Positions 43,780 to 52,657 of a stretch of DNA of 64,000 nucleotides are shown piece after piece. The translations under genes were made by a program, and so were the position numbers. How positions within the stretch are numbered: position 1 is the stretch's first letter; each line of letters opens with the position of its first letter. A model generated the notes under the pieces. It was not told the origin of the DNA, made no database searches, and saw only the letters and a list, made by a program, of their open reading frames with translations. Origin of the DNA: Ralstonia sp. A12 (GTDB lineage: Bacteria > Pseudomonadota > Gammaproteobacteria > Burkholderiales > Burkholderiaceae); contig NZ_JSZO01000016.1 of the NCBI RefSeq assembly GCF_000801955.1, positions 62,001 through 126,000 of the forward strand, written 5' to 3'.

Positions 43780-45225
43780 ATGCCCGATTCGCCCGCGTTT
43801 CAATCCTCTGATCTACCCAGCCGGCTCGATCGCCTACCGTGGAGCCGGTTCCATACGCGCGTGGTCGTGGCGTTGGGTATCACGTGGCTGCTCGACGGGC
43901 TGGAGGTGACGCTGGCCGGCGCCGTGGCCGGTGCACTCAAGCAAAGCCCGGTGCTGGAACTCACCAACGCACAGGTCGGCATGGCCAGCAGCGCCTACCT
44001 TGTCGGCGCGGTGCTGGGCGCGCTGCTGTTTGGCTGGCTGACCGATCTGCTTGGGCGCCGCAAGCTGTTCTTCATCACACTCGGCGTCTACATCTCGGCC
44101 ACCGCCGCGACGGCGTTCTCGTGGAGCTTCGCCAGCCTTGTCGTCTTTCGGATGCTCACGGGCGCGGGCATCGGCGGGGAATACGCGGCCATCAACTCGA
44201 CCATTCAGGAGCTGACACCGGCGCGCGTGCGCGGCTGGACGGATCTCGCCATCAACGGCACGTTCTGGGTAGGTGCAGCGTTGGGGGCCGGGGCGTCGCT
44301 GTGGCTCCTGGACCCGGCGCATGTGTCGATCGATATGGGCTGGCGGCTGTGCTTCTTCATCGGTGCGGCGCTTGGGTTGGTCATCCTGGTCATGCGCTTC
44401 TGGATTCCCGAAAGCCCGCGCTGGTTGCTCACACGTGGCCGCCATGACGAGGCGCAGGCCATCGTCAGCGAGATCGAAAACGCGATCACGGCGCAGGGCC
44501 ATCGCTTCGACACTACGCCGCTCCCTGCGCTGCGCTTGCGCACACGCGCGCATCCCCACTTGCGGGAAGTTGCGCGCGTACTGCTCGTGCAGCATCGCCA
44601 ACGCGCGCTGGTGGGCCTTGCATTGATGGCCGCGCAGGCGTTCTTCTACAACGCGATCTTCTTCACCTACGCGCTTGTGCTGACCGATTTCTACGATGTG
44701 CCCGCCACGAGGGTCGGCACCTACCTGCTGCCATTTGCGTTGGGCAACTTTCTGGGGCCGCTGCTGCTCGGGCGGCTGTTCGACGCGCTGGGCCGGCGCA
44801 CGATGATTGCCGCCACCTATGCGGTCAGCGGTGTGCTGTTACTCGCCAGCGGCGCGTTGTTCAACGCAGGCGTGCTCGACAGCGCCACGCAGACGCTGGC
44901 GTGGACGGTGGTGTTCTTCTTTGCCTCCGCCGCTGCCAGCTCGGCGTACCTGACGGTGAGCGAGACCTTTCCGCTGGAAGTGCGCGCACTGGCCATTGCG
45001 CTGTTCTATGCGGTGGGCACAGGACTGGGCGGTGTGGCCGGCCCCGCGCTGTTCGGCTGGCTGATCGACACACACGCACGCAGCGCCGTCTTTGCCGGCT
45101 ACACATTCGGCGCGGTGCTCATGCTGCTGGCTGCCGCCATACAGGCGCGCTGGGGTACCGCTGCCGAGCGCAAACCACTGGAGCAGGTTGCCGCGCCGCT
45201 GTCCGCGGACGAGGGCGCCACTTGA
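43780..45225 (+). CDS. MFS transporter (sugar/metabolite:H+ symporter branch)
   Basis: A 481-residue inner-membrane transporter with 12 helices. Family motifs are visible: the TM1 motif LDGLEVTLAG with an acidic residue, GWLTDLLGRRKLFF between helices 2 and 3, RMLTGAGIGGEYAAINSTIQEL in helix 4, PESPRWLLTRGRHDEA at the end of helix 6, and GRLFDALGRRTMI in the second half. These are typical of the sugar/acid symporter group. It follows the TetR gene closely on the same strand. The substrate is unknown; the related proteins carry aromatic acids, sugars or polyols. Confidence 0.9.
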   Translation: MPDSPAFQSSDLPSRLDRLPWSRFHTRVVVALGITWLLDGLEVTLAGAVAGALKQSPVLELTNAQVGMASSAYLVGAVLGALLFGWLTDLLGRRKLFFITLGVYISATAATAFSWSFASLVVFRMLTGAGIGGEYAAINSTIQELTPARVRGWTDLAINGTFWVGAALGAGASLWLLDPAHVSIDMGWRLCFFIGAALGLVILVMRFWIPESPRWLLTRGRHDEAQAIVSEIENAITAQGHRFDTTPLPALRLRTRAHPHLREVARVLLVQHRQRALVGLALMAAQAFFYNAIFFTYALVLTDFYDVPATRVGTYLLPFALGNFLGPLLLGRLFDALGRRTMIAATYAVSGVLLLASGALFNAGVLDSATQTLAWTVVFFFASAAASSAYLTVSETFPLEVRALAIALFYAVGTGLGGVAGPALFGWLIDTHARSAVFAGYTFGAVLMLLAAAIQARWGTAAERKPLEQVAAPLSADEGAT

Positions 45226-45309
45226 TCTACGCCAAGTTCGCGCCACACGTGTCGTCGCCAGCGACAGATATACTGCGCGCTGCCCTTTTCTGTTTTGCCG
45301 GAGACTTCC

Positions 45310-45744
45310 ATGCCTGACGCGACGTACGACAACCAGAACATCTTTGCCAAGATCCTGCGCGGCGAACTGCCCTGCATCAAGGTGTACGAAGACGACCACA
45401 CCGTCGCCTTCATGGACATCATGCCGCAGGCCGACGGCCACGTTCTGGTGCTGCCCAAGGAAGGCGCGGCGGAGTTGTTCGACCTGTCGGATGAGGCCGC
45501 CTCGGCCGCCATCCGCACCACGCGCAAGCTGGCCCGTGCCGTGCGCGCGGCCTTCACGCCGCCGGGCATTGCCATCTTCCAGCTCAACGGCAGCGCTGCC
45601 GGCCAGACCGTGCCGCACGTGCACTTCCACGTGCTGCCGCGCTACAGCGATACCCCGCTGCAACCGCATGCCCGCGTACAAGCCGATAGCGACAAGCTCA
45701 AGGTACACGCCGAGAAGATCATCGCGGCACTGCAGGCCGAGTAA
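45310..45744 (+). CDS. HIT-family nucleotide hydrolase/transferase (Hint-like)
   Basis: A 144-residue cytoplasmic protein. The histidine-triad motif is HVHFHVLPRY near residues 96-105, preceded by NGSAAGQTV, and the N-terminus FAKILRGELPCIKVYEDDHTVAFMDI is the usual HIT start. HIT proteins hydrolyse nucleoside phosphoramidates such as AMP-lysine. The ATG at 45310 has GGAGA six bases before it. A TATACT hexamer at 45269-45274 is a plausible -10 box. It is convergent with the czcA-like gene, nine bases away. Confidence 0.92.
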   Translation: MPDATYDNQNIFAKILRGELPCIKVYEDDHTVAFMDIMPQADGHVLVLPKEGAAELFDLSDEAASAAIRTTRKLARAVRAAFTPPGIAIFQLNGSAAGQTVPHVHFHVLPRYSDTPLQPHARVQADSDKLKVHAEKIIAALQAE

Positions 45745-45753
45745 GCCCGCCCG

Positions 45754-48700
45754 CTACGGCGCACCGGATGGCACCACCGCATCCGCCTGCGCCGTTGCCC
45801 CCTCCCGCCCGTCATCACGTCGATAGGCCAACCGGTACAGCACCGGCAACACCAGCAGCGTCAGTGCGGTCGACGACAGAATCCCGCCGATCACCACAGT
45901 CGCCAACGGGCGTTGCACTTCAGCGCCGGTGCCGGTTGCCAGTGCCATCGGCACGAAGCCAAGCGAAGCCACCAACGCCGTCATCAGCACCGGGCGCAGA
46001 CGCGTCAGCGCCCCTTCCCGCACAGCCTCGTCGACTGACTTGCCGTCTTCACGCAGGCTGCGGATGAAGCTCAGCATCACCAGCCCGTTGAGCACCGCCA
46101 CGCCAGACAGCGCGATAAAGCCCACCGCTGCAGAGATCGATAGCGGAATGCCACGCAACGCCAGCGCCAGGATGCCGCCCGACAGCGCAAACGGAATGCC
46201 GGAGAACACCAGCAGGCCATCCTTCAGGTTGCCGAACATCATGAACAGCAGCAGAAGCACCATGGCCAGCGCCAGCGGCACCACGATCTGCAGGCGCTCG
46301 GTGGCGGACTGCAACTGCTCGAACTGGCCGCCCCACGCCATCCAATAGCCGGTCGGCAGACGCATCTGTGCATCGAGCACGGCCTGGGCCTCTTCCACGA
46401 ATGAAGCGATGTCGCGCCCGCGCACATTGGCGCTGACAACGATGCGGCGCTTGCCGTCTTCGCGGCTGACCTGGTTGGGGCCCGTGACCTCGTTGAGTGT
46501 CGCCACGTCTGACAGCGGCACGTAGCCCTGGCCGTTAGGCAACGCGAGCGGCAGACGGCCGAGCGCGGTTGGGTCGCTGCGCAGGGTTTCCGGCAGGCGC
46601 ACGACGATGCCGAAGCGCCGGTCTCCCTGGAACACCGTACCCGCATCCTTGCCGCCAATGGCCGCCGACACGGTGTCCTGAATGGCGCCGATGGACAGCC
46701 CATAGCGTGCTGCCTTGTCGCGATCGATATCGACGTTCAGGAATGGCAGACCGCCCGTCTGTTCGATCTTCACTTCAGCAGCGCCAGACAGTTTTCCGAG
46801 TTGCGCGGCCACGATCCTGGCCTGCGCTTCGAGCACGTTCATGTCGTCACCGAACAGCTTGACGGCCACGTCGCTGCGCACGCCAGAGATCAGCTCGTTG
46901 AAGCGCAGTTGAATCGGCTGCGAGAACTCATACGCGTTGCCGGGCAATGCCTCCACCGTCGTGCGAATGTCGGCGAGCAGTTGGTCTCGGCTGCGGCGCT
47001 TGCCGTCGGGGCCGGCGGGCCAGTCTTTCTCTGGCTTGAGCATGATGTAGCCGTCGGAGATGCTGGGCGGCATCACGTCGGTGGCGACTTCCGCCGTGCC
47101 AGTGCGCGCGAATACGCGCTCGATCTCGGGGAATTTCGCCTTGAGCGTGCGTTCAATCTGCATCTGCATGTCGAGCGATTGCGCCAGCCCCGTGCCTGGC
47201 ACGCGCATCGCCTGGATGGAGAAATCGCCCTCGTTCAGGTTGGGCACGAACTCCGCGCCCAGGCGCGTGGCAGCCACCAGCGAAACGGTCACCGCCACGG
47301 CTGCAAAGGTCAGCACTACAACGGGCGCGGCCAGTACACGTTCGAGCAGCGGCGCATACATCCGGCGCGCCCAGCCCATCAGGCGGTTCTCCTTCTCCGC
47401 CACGCGCTCGCCGATGAACAGCGCCACCGCCGCCGGCACAAACGTGATGGAGAGGATCATGGCTGCGGCCAACGCCAGCACCACCGTGATCGCCATCGGG
47501 TGGAACATCTTCCCTTCCACGCCGGAGAGCGCAAAGATCGGCAAGTACACGACCATGATGATGAGCTGGCCGTACAGCAGCGGGCGACGCGCTTCGCGGG
47601 CGGCTTCAAACACTTCTTCAAAGCGCTCGGCACGCGTGAGCGGCCGGCCACGGGCCTCCTGCGCATGGGCGAGGCGCCGCACGCAGTTCTCGACGATCAC
47701 CACCGCGCCATCGACGATGATGCCGAAGTCCAGCGCCCCCAGGCTCATCAGGTTGGCACTCACCTTGGCCGACACCATGCCGCTGAATGTCATCAGCATT
47801 GACAGCGGAATCACCAGCGCGGTCAGCACCGCTGCACGCAGGTTGCCGAGGAAGAGGAACAGCACCGCCATCACCAGGATGGCGCCTTCCAGCAGGTTCT
47901 TCTTGACCGTGGCGATGGCCTTGTCGACCAGCACAGTGCGGTCGTACACGGATTCCACGCGAATGCCCGCCGGCAATGTCTTGCGGATCTCTTGCATGCG
48001 CTTATCCACCGCCTGCGACACCGTGCGGCTGTTCTCACCCATCAGCAGGAAGGCCGTGCCGAGCACGACTTCGCGCCCGTTGCTGGTGGCCGCGCCGGTG
48101 CGCAGTTCACTGCCGCTCTCGATGGTGGCCACGTCACGCAGGCGCACCGGCGTGCCATTGGGGCTGGCGAGCACCACGTTGCCGATGTCGGCTGCATCAC
48201 GCAACTGGCCGGGCGCGCGCACGAGGTATTGCTCGCCCTTGCGCTCGATGTAGCCGGCGCCGACGTTGGCGTTGTTGCGGTCCAGCGCGGCCACCACATC
48301 GGCCAGCGTGAGCTTGTACGAGGCCAGGCGTTCGGGGCTGGTCGCCACCAGGAATTCACGGGCATTCCCGCCGATGGTGTTCACCTCGGTCACGCCCGGC
48401 ACGTTGCGGATCTGTGGGCGAATCACCCAGTCCTGCAGCTCGCGCAGGTCAGCCGGCGTGTACGCGGTGCCGTCTGGCTTGCGCGCGTTGGCGTCGGCTT
48501 CAACCGTCCAGAGATAGATCTCGCCCAGGCCGGTGGAGACCGGGCCCATGGTCGGCGCCATACCTGCGGGCAGTTGCTCCTTGGCGGCCTGCAGGCGTTC
48601 ACTCACCAACTGGCGTGCGAAGTAGATGTCGGTGCCTTCCTTGAAGATCACCGTCACCTGCGACAGGCCATAGCGTGACAGCGAGCGCGTCTGCTCCAGC

Positions 48701-48933
48701 TTCGGCAGCCCGGCCATGGCGGTTTCCAGCGGATAGGTGACGCGCTGCTCCGTCTCCAGCGGTGAGTAGCCAGGTGCCGGCGTGTTGATCTGCACCTGCA
48801 CATTGGTGATGTCGGGCACCGCATCGATGGACAGGCGCGTGTAGCTGTACGCGCCGAATGCGGCGGCGGCCAGCACGGCCAGCAGCACCAGCCAGCGTTG
48901 CGCGATGACGGTGCGCAGAAGGCGTTCAAACAT
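45754..48933 (-). CDS. czcA: CzcA-type heavy-metal efflux RND transporter
   Basis: A 1059-residue inner-membrane proton/metal antiporter. TM4 has DFGIIVDGAVVIVEN with Asp402, Asp408 and Glu415, the exact set that defines the Zn/Co/Cd (HME1, CzcA) class; Cu/Ag pumps such as CusA lack the first Asp. The N-terminus (LSIDAVPDITNVQVQINT) and the periplasmic loops are as in CzcA. AGGAGG precedes the ATG. It is the last gene of the operon, 11 bp after the adaptor gene. The trimer works with CzcB and CzcC to export divalent cations from the periplasm or cytoplasm across the outer membrane. Confidence 0.95.
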   Translation of the reverse strand: MFERLLRTVIAQRWLVLLAVLAAAAFGAYSYTRLSIDAVPDITNVQVQINTPAPGYSPLETEQRVTYPLETAMAGLPKLEQTRSLSRYGLSQVTVIFKEGTDIYFARQLVSERLQAAKEQLPAGMAPTMGPVSTGLGEIYLWTVEADANARKPDGTAYTPADLRELQDWVIRPQIRNVPGVTEVNTIGGNAREFLVATSPERLASYKLTLADVVAALDRNNANVGAGYIERKGEQYLVRAPGQLRDAADIGNVVLASPNGTPVRLRDVATIESGSELRTGAATSNGREVVLGTAFLLMGENSRTVSQAVDKRMQEIRKTLPAGIRVESVYDRTVLVDKAIATVKKNLLEGAILVMAVLFLFLGNLRAAVLTALVIPLSMLMTFSGMVSAKVSANLMSLGALDFGIIVDGAVVIVENCVRRLAHAQEARGRPLTRAERFEEVFEAAREARRPLLYGQLIIMVVYLPIFALSGVEGKMFHPMAITVVLALAAAMILSITFVPAAVALFIGERVAEKENRLMGWARRMYAPLLERVLAAPVVVLTFAAVAVTVSLVAATRLGAEFVPNLNEGDFSIQAMRVPGTGLAQSLDMQMQIERTLKAKFPEIERVFARTGTAEVATDVMPPSISDGYIMLKPEKDWPAGPDGKRRSRDQLLADIRTTVEALPGNAYEFSQPIQLRFNELISGVRSDVAVKLFGDDMNVLEAQARIVAAQLGKLSGAAEVKIEQTGGLPFLNVDIDRDKAARYGLSIGAIQDTVSAAIGGKDAGTVFQGDRRFGIVVRLPETLRSDPTALGRLPLALPNGQGYVPLSDVATLNEVTGPNQVSREDGKRRIVVSANVRGRDIASFVEEAQAVLDAQMRLPTGYWMAWGGQFEQLQSATERLQIVVPLALAMVLLLLFMMFGNLKDGLLVFSGIPFALSGGILALALRGIPLSISAAVGFIALSGVAVLNGLVMLSFIRSLREDGKSVDEAVREGALTRLRPVLMTALVASLGFVPMALATGTGAEVQRPLATVVIGGILSSTALTLLVLPVLYRLAYRRDDGREGATAQADAVVPSGAP

Positions 48934-48944
48934 GGCGCCTCCTC

Positions 48945-50135
48945 TTAGTGGCCGTGGTCGGCGGACTTGCCGGCTTCGGCCTTCAGCACGTAGCTGTTGG
49001 CGGCGGCGTAACGCGTGCCGGCTGGCAGGCCTTCGAGAATTTCCGTCCACGTGCCATCGGTACGGCCGGTCTTGACGGGGCGTACCTCAAAACCCGTCTG
49101 CACGGGTACGAACACCGAGGGCTTGTCGTCGACGGTCTGCACGGCATCGGCACGCACGGCCACGGGCACCGGCACACGACCGGACTCGACCGATACGTTG
49201 ACGAACATGCCCGGACGCCACGCCAGCTTGGGGTTGTCGAGCGTCACGCGCGCGGGCGCCGTACGCGTCTGCTCGCCCAGCAAGGCGCCCACGTACGACA
49301 CCTTGCCCTGCACGGATGTGCCGGTGGCAGTGGCATGCACGGTGGCGGCGGCGTTGGTGGTCACCGCTTCCAGGTCCTTGGCAGTGATGGAGAAATCTGC
49401 CCACACGGTACGCAGGTCAGCCACGGTAAAAACCGCGGTCTCAGCCTGCACGGCCTCACCTTGCGACAAGTGCTTGGCAACGACCACACCGTCAAACGGC
49501 GCGCGCAGTTCAAAGCGGTTGAGTGCCGCCCCTGATGGCGCCGCACCGATGGCCGCCAGCTTCTGACGCGCGTTGTCGGCCGCGATGCGCGCCTCCTGCA
49601 ACGATGTGCGCGCCTGCTGGTAATCCTGTTCGGCGGCAATGCCCTGCTCCCACAGGCGCTTCTCGCGTGCGTGGGTTTCCTGTGCCAGCGCCAGGCGCTG
49701 TTGCGCAGCCTGCAGTTCACTGCGTTGGTCCGACAACGCTGGGCTCGACAGCACCGCGAGCAGTTGGCCCTGCTTCACGGGTTGCCCCAGTTCCACCACC
49801 ACCTTCTCGGCCACACCGGCCACGCGCGGCACCACGTGCGCGGTGCGGTCTTCGTTCAGCTTGATCTCACCGGGCAGGACGACTTCCGTGCGCAGCTCCG
49901 TCGCACCCGCCGTCTCCATGCCGATCTTGGCATTGGCGACGGCCTCGGCCGTCATGGCAAGCGTCTCGGCGTGCGGCGCTTCGGCCTGCTCTGCAGCGGC
50001 AGGCGCAGGTGCCGCTTCAGCTTCAGCAGTGGCGGCCTGGCGGGCGCCCATACCGAACCACAGCCCGGCGGCGGCCAACGCGCCCAGCACGACGATGAGC
50101 GCGATGGCGCGCCGTTGTTGCGGTGGAAGTGTCAT
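48945..50135 (-). CDS. czcB: RND efflux periplasmic adaptor subunit (CzcB-like)
   Basis: A 396-residue membrane-fusion protein. An N-terminal anchor helix (about residues 10-28) is followed by an Ala/Glu-rich linker, a lipoyl half-motif (VPRVAGVAEKVVVELGQPVKQGQ), an alpha-hairpin (about 115-185), the second lipoyl half (FELRAPFDGVVVAKHLSQGE), and beta-barrel and membrane-proximal domains. The C-terminus ends DHGH, a small metal-binding-like tail. It bridges CzcA and CzcC. It lies 24 bp after the outer-membrane gene and 11 bp before czcA. Confidence 0.93.
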   Translation of the reverse strand: MTLPPQQRRAIALIVVLGALAAAGLWFGMGARQAATAEAEAAPAPAAAEQAEAPHAETLAMTAEAVANAKIGMETAGATELRTEVVLPGEIKLNEDRTAHVVPRVAGVAEKVVVELGQPVKQGQLLAVLSSPALSDQRSELQAAQQRLALAQETHAREKRLWEQGIAAEQDYQQARTSLQEARIAADNARQKLAAIGAAPSGAALNRFELRAPFDGVVVAKHLSQGEAVQAETAVFTVADLRTVWADFSITAKDLEAVTTNAAATVHATATGTSVQGKVSYVGALLGEQTRTAPARVTLDNPKLAWRPGMFVNVSVESGRVPVPVAVRADAVQTVDDKPSVFVPVQTGFEVRPVKTGRTDGTWTEILEGLPAGTRYAAANSYVLKAEAGKSADHGH

Positions 50136-50159
50136 GTCAGAAGAGAGTGGAATGCCGGA

Positions 50160-51443
50160 TCACCGGCCGAGAATGCGATCGATGCCGGCCGCCGCCTGAT
50201 GCGCGCGCGACAACGCGGCGAGGTACTGCGCACGCGCCTGGAACAGCGTGCGCTGAGCATCCAGCACATCGAGAAAGTTGAACTTGCCGGCATCAAAGCC
50301 GATGCGTGCGGCGTCATAGGCGCGCTGCGCACCGGGCAGCACATCCTGGCGCAATGACTGCACCGCCGTGCGCGCTGCATCGAGCCGCGCGACGTCTTGC
50401 GCCAGCGTGGCGTTCTGCTCAAGTTGCAGCGCGCGATAGTCTTCGAAGGCCTTGTCGGCCAGGCGCTGTGCTTCGAGCAGGTTGCCTTGGTTTCGATCGA
50501 ACAACGGCAGCGGCACGGCAATGCCGAGCACCGCCATGTTGTTGTTCGCGCTGCTGTCGCGTTTGGCCCCAACGCTGACGGTCACGTCGGGCACGCGTTT
50601 GCTGCGCTCCACGTTGGCCAGCGCCTGGCGGCGGTCGATCTCCAGACGGGCGCGCACGGCGCGAGGGGTGTTGTCCAAAGCGTTCGTTGCCTGGCGCGCT
50701 TCGGCCGGCACGATGGGTAGTGTCTCTGCGCTGCCGTCAGCTTCCGGTGCCGCAGCAGCGCCGCCCCAGAACGCAGACAAGGCACGTTGTGCGACCAGCA
50801 GTTCGGCACCGGCATCACGCAGTTCGATGGCCGCGCTGGCACGCGCCACACCGGCCTTGGTCTGTTCAACCGGCGACACCTTGCCCGCCTGTACGCGACG
50901 CGCCGCTGCCGACTCGGCCTGCGCGGCCAATGCATCAGAGGCCCGCGCCAGCGTCAGGCGCTCTTGCGCGATCACCAGATCGAAAAACGTACGTGTCACG
51001 TCGGCGCGCAATTCGGCGCGCAGCACGGCAGCATCCTGCGAAACAGCATCACGCCCCAATTCGGCCGCACGCGTGCGGGCCGAACGCTTGCCGCCCAACT
51101 CCAGCGGGATATTGAGTTGCGCCGTCATGGTGGCGCGGTTGCGGCGCACGTCTTCGGTGGTGAAGGCGGCTTCGGGATTGCGCAGGCGGCGCGCCTGGTC
51201 CAGAGCGCCTTCACTCGCGGCAACCTCGTAGCCGGCGGCCGCCAACGCGGGATGCGTCTGCATGGCGCGTTCAACCGCCTGCTGCAGCGTCACGCGTTCG
51301 GTCTGGCCGACCACCACATCGGCACGCCCAGATTGGGCCACCGGGGTGATAGGGTCAGTTACCGCCACGGCGGCCAAGGGAGCGGCCAGAAGACACGCAA
51401 GGGCCGCTCCAACGGGCCGGTAGAGCCAGGGCTTGCGATGCAT
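50160..51443 (-). CDS. czcC: TolC-family outer-membrane efflux protein (CzcC-like)
   Basis: A 427-residue outer-membrane channel. The signal peptide ends near residue 30, then two OEP repeats (about 50-230 and 250-425), with the internal duplication visible as LQQAVERAMQTHPALAAA and ALANVERSKRVPDVTVSVGAK, and repeated coiled helices with ARAS/AARR patterns. CzcC-type proteins are about 420 residues, as here. ATG 51443 is used; a GTG one codon earlier is also possible. Its start overlaps the stop of the upstream DPYTDG-repeat gene by one base, so they are coupled. Confidence 0.92.
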   Translation of the reverse strand: MHRKPWLYRPVGAALACLLAAPLAAVAVTDPITPVAQSGRADVVVGQTERVTLQQAVERAMQTHPALAAAGYEVAASEGALDQARRLRNPEAAFTTEDVRRNRATMTAQLNIPLELGGKRSARTRAAELGRDAVSQDAAVLRAELRADVTRTFFDLVIAQERLTLARASDALAAQAESAAARRVQAGKVSPVEQTKAGVARASAAIELRDAGAELLVAQRALSAFWGGAAAAPEADGSAETLPIVPAEARQATNALDNTPRAVRARLEIDRRQALANVERSKRVPDVTVSVGAKRDSSANNNMAVLGIAVPLPLFDRNQGNLLEAQRLADKAFEDYRALQLEQNATLAQDVARLDAARTAVQSLRQDVLPGAQRAYDAARIGFDAGKFNFLDVLDAQRTLFQARAQYLAALSRAHQAAAGIDRILGR

Positions 51444-51784
51444 CACACGAGGGCGCCGTCGGTGTACGGGTTGCGCTCGCGCGGGCCGCGCGTGTCGGTC
51501 AGGCCACCATCGGTGTACGGGTCACGCGGGCCGATGCGGGCTTCGAGCATGGCTTGTGCGGCAGCACCATCGGTGTACGGATCGCGTGCGCCGGTCTTGG
51601 CACCGTCGGTGTAGGGGTCACGCGGGCCAGCCTTGGCGAGCGGCGCGGCCATCGACTTCACCTGTGGGTGACCGCAGGCGTCGTGATGGTCTTGCGCAGC
51701 CACGGCAGCGCCGGAAGTCAACAACGCAGCCAGTGCGGCAGAGGTGGCCAGAGGCAGCAGTGCACGTTGGAATCGAATCGCCAT
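51443..51784 (-). CDS. Small secreted protein with four DPYTDG repeats at the head of the metal-efflux operon
   Basis: A 113-residue protein. Residues 1-30 are a signal peptide (cleaved after AVAA). The mature part begins QDHHDACGHP, a His/Asp/Cys cluster able to bind a metal, and then carries four copies of a short motif, DPYTDGA at 56-62, 68-74 and (as DPYTDGG) 88-94, and NPYTDGA at 105-111, each preceded by a Gly-Pro-Arg or Ala-Arg. No helix or domain is evident. It occupies the place of czcI in the Cupriavidus czcICBA operon, but CzcI has no such repeats. A periplasmic metal-binding or sensing role is inference. The family is not known to me. Confidence 0.78.
   Translation of the reverse strand: MAIRFQRALLPLATSAALAALLTSGAAVAAQDHHDACGHPQVKSMAAPLAKAGPRDPYTDGAKTGARDPYTDGAAAQAMLEARIGPRDPYTDGGLTDTRGPRERNPYTDGALV
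51452..51625. repeat. Four imperfect coding direct repeats
   Basis: These are the DNA copies of the DPYTDG motif, read on the plus strand as variants of ATCGGTGTACGGGTCACG. Spacings differ (the protein copies start at 56, 68, 88 and 105), so this is repeat expansion inside a gene, not a CRISPR or a tandem array. Confidence 0.75.
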
Positions 51785-51872
51785 GATGATCTCCTAAAGA
51801 AACCTGACACCAGCAAGACAGGAAGGGGGCGGTGTCAGTGCGGCCAGTCTAGGGAGGGGGTCGCCACGCCGG

Positions 51873-51900
51873 CATGACCTGAACATGACAAACTTGTCAT
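51873..51900. promoter_or_regulatory. Candidate CzcR-type response-regulator box
   Basis: CATGAC occurs at 51873-51878 and again at 51884-51889, with starts 11 bp apart, as expected for OmpR-family dimers. The second copy is part of a perfect inverted repeat ATGACAA-AC-TTGTCAT (51885-51900). It lies between the divergent efflux operon and the czcRS-like pair, so one site could serve both. Confidence 0.6.
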
Positions 51901-51982
51901 CTTCGGCCCCTGGGCCGGGGTTTTGGCATATCGTGGCGGCATCGGCAGCCAAGGCGGGCAAGACACGTCCGCAACTTTCATC

Positions 51983-52657
51983 ATGCGACTGCTTATCGTT
52001 GAAGACGAGCCCAAGGCGGGCGACTACCTCCTGAAAGGCCTGACGGAATCCGGCTTCGTGGCCGACCTCGCCCGTACTGGCCCCGATGGCCTCTTCCAGG
52101 CCATGGAACACGACTACGACCTGATCGTGCTCGATGTCATGCTGCCGGGCATGGACGGTTGGCAGGTCATCCAGCAGTTGCGCCGCCACAAGAGCACGCC
52201 AGTGCTGTTCCTGACCGCGCGCGATGATCTGAACGACCGCCTCAAAGGCCTGGAACTGGGCGCCGACGATTACCTCGTCAAACCCTTTGCCTTTGCCGAA
52301 TTGGTCATGCGCGTGCGCACCATCTTGCGGCGCGGTCCGATGCGCGAGAGCGACGTCCTCGAGATTGCCGACCTGACCATCGACACCATCAAGCGCCGCG
52401 TCACGCGCGCCGGCCGCAAGATCGACCTGACCGCCAAGGAATACGCACTGCTGCACCTGCTGGCGCGCCGCGCGGGCGAAGTGCTGTCACGCTCGCTGAT
52501 TGCCTCGCAGGTGTGGGATGTGAACTTCGACAGCAACACCAACGTGGTCGACGTGTCGATCCGCCGCCTGCGCGCCAAGATGGACGACCCCTTCGAGCAC
52601 AAGCTGATCCACACGCTGCGTGGCATGGGCTACGTGCTGGACGAGACGATCCGCTGA
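51983..52657 (+). CDS. czcR: Heavy-metal response regulator (CzcR/CopR/IrlR-like, OmpR family)
   Basis: A 224-residue regulator. The receiver domain begins [20 protein letters not shown], with the phosphorylated Asp in [14 protein letters not shown] near residue 51 and Lys in [11 protein letters not shown]. The DNA-binding domain ends with [20 protein letters not shown] and [15 protein letters not shown] and [30 protein letters not shown] are typical of metal-responsive regulators. The start at 51983 is at the conserved N-terminus; the open frame extends further up without likeness. It overlaps the kinase gene by one base. Confidence 0.93.
   Translation: MRLLIVEDEPKAGDYLLKGLTESGFVADLARTGPDGLFQAMEHDYDLIVLDVMLPGMDGWQVIQQLRRHKSTPVLFLTARDDLNDRLKGLELGADDYLVKPFAFAELVMRVRTILRRGPMRESDVLEIADLTIDTIKRRVTRAGRKIDLTAKEYALLHLLARRAGEVLSRSLIASQVWDVNFDSNTNVVDVSIRRLRAKMDDPFEHKLIHTLRGMGYVLDETIR

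Noticed and set aside
51452-51625. Regular DNA repeats as a CRISPR-like array
   Set aside because: Unequal spacing, only four copies, and the repeats encode a peptide motif in an intact gene with signal peptide.
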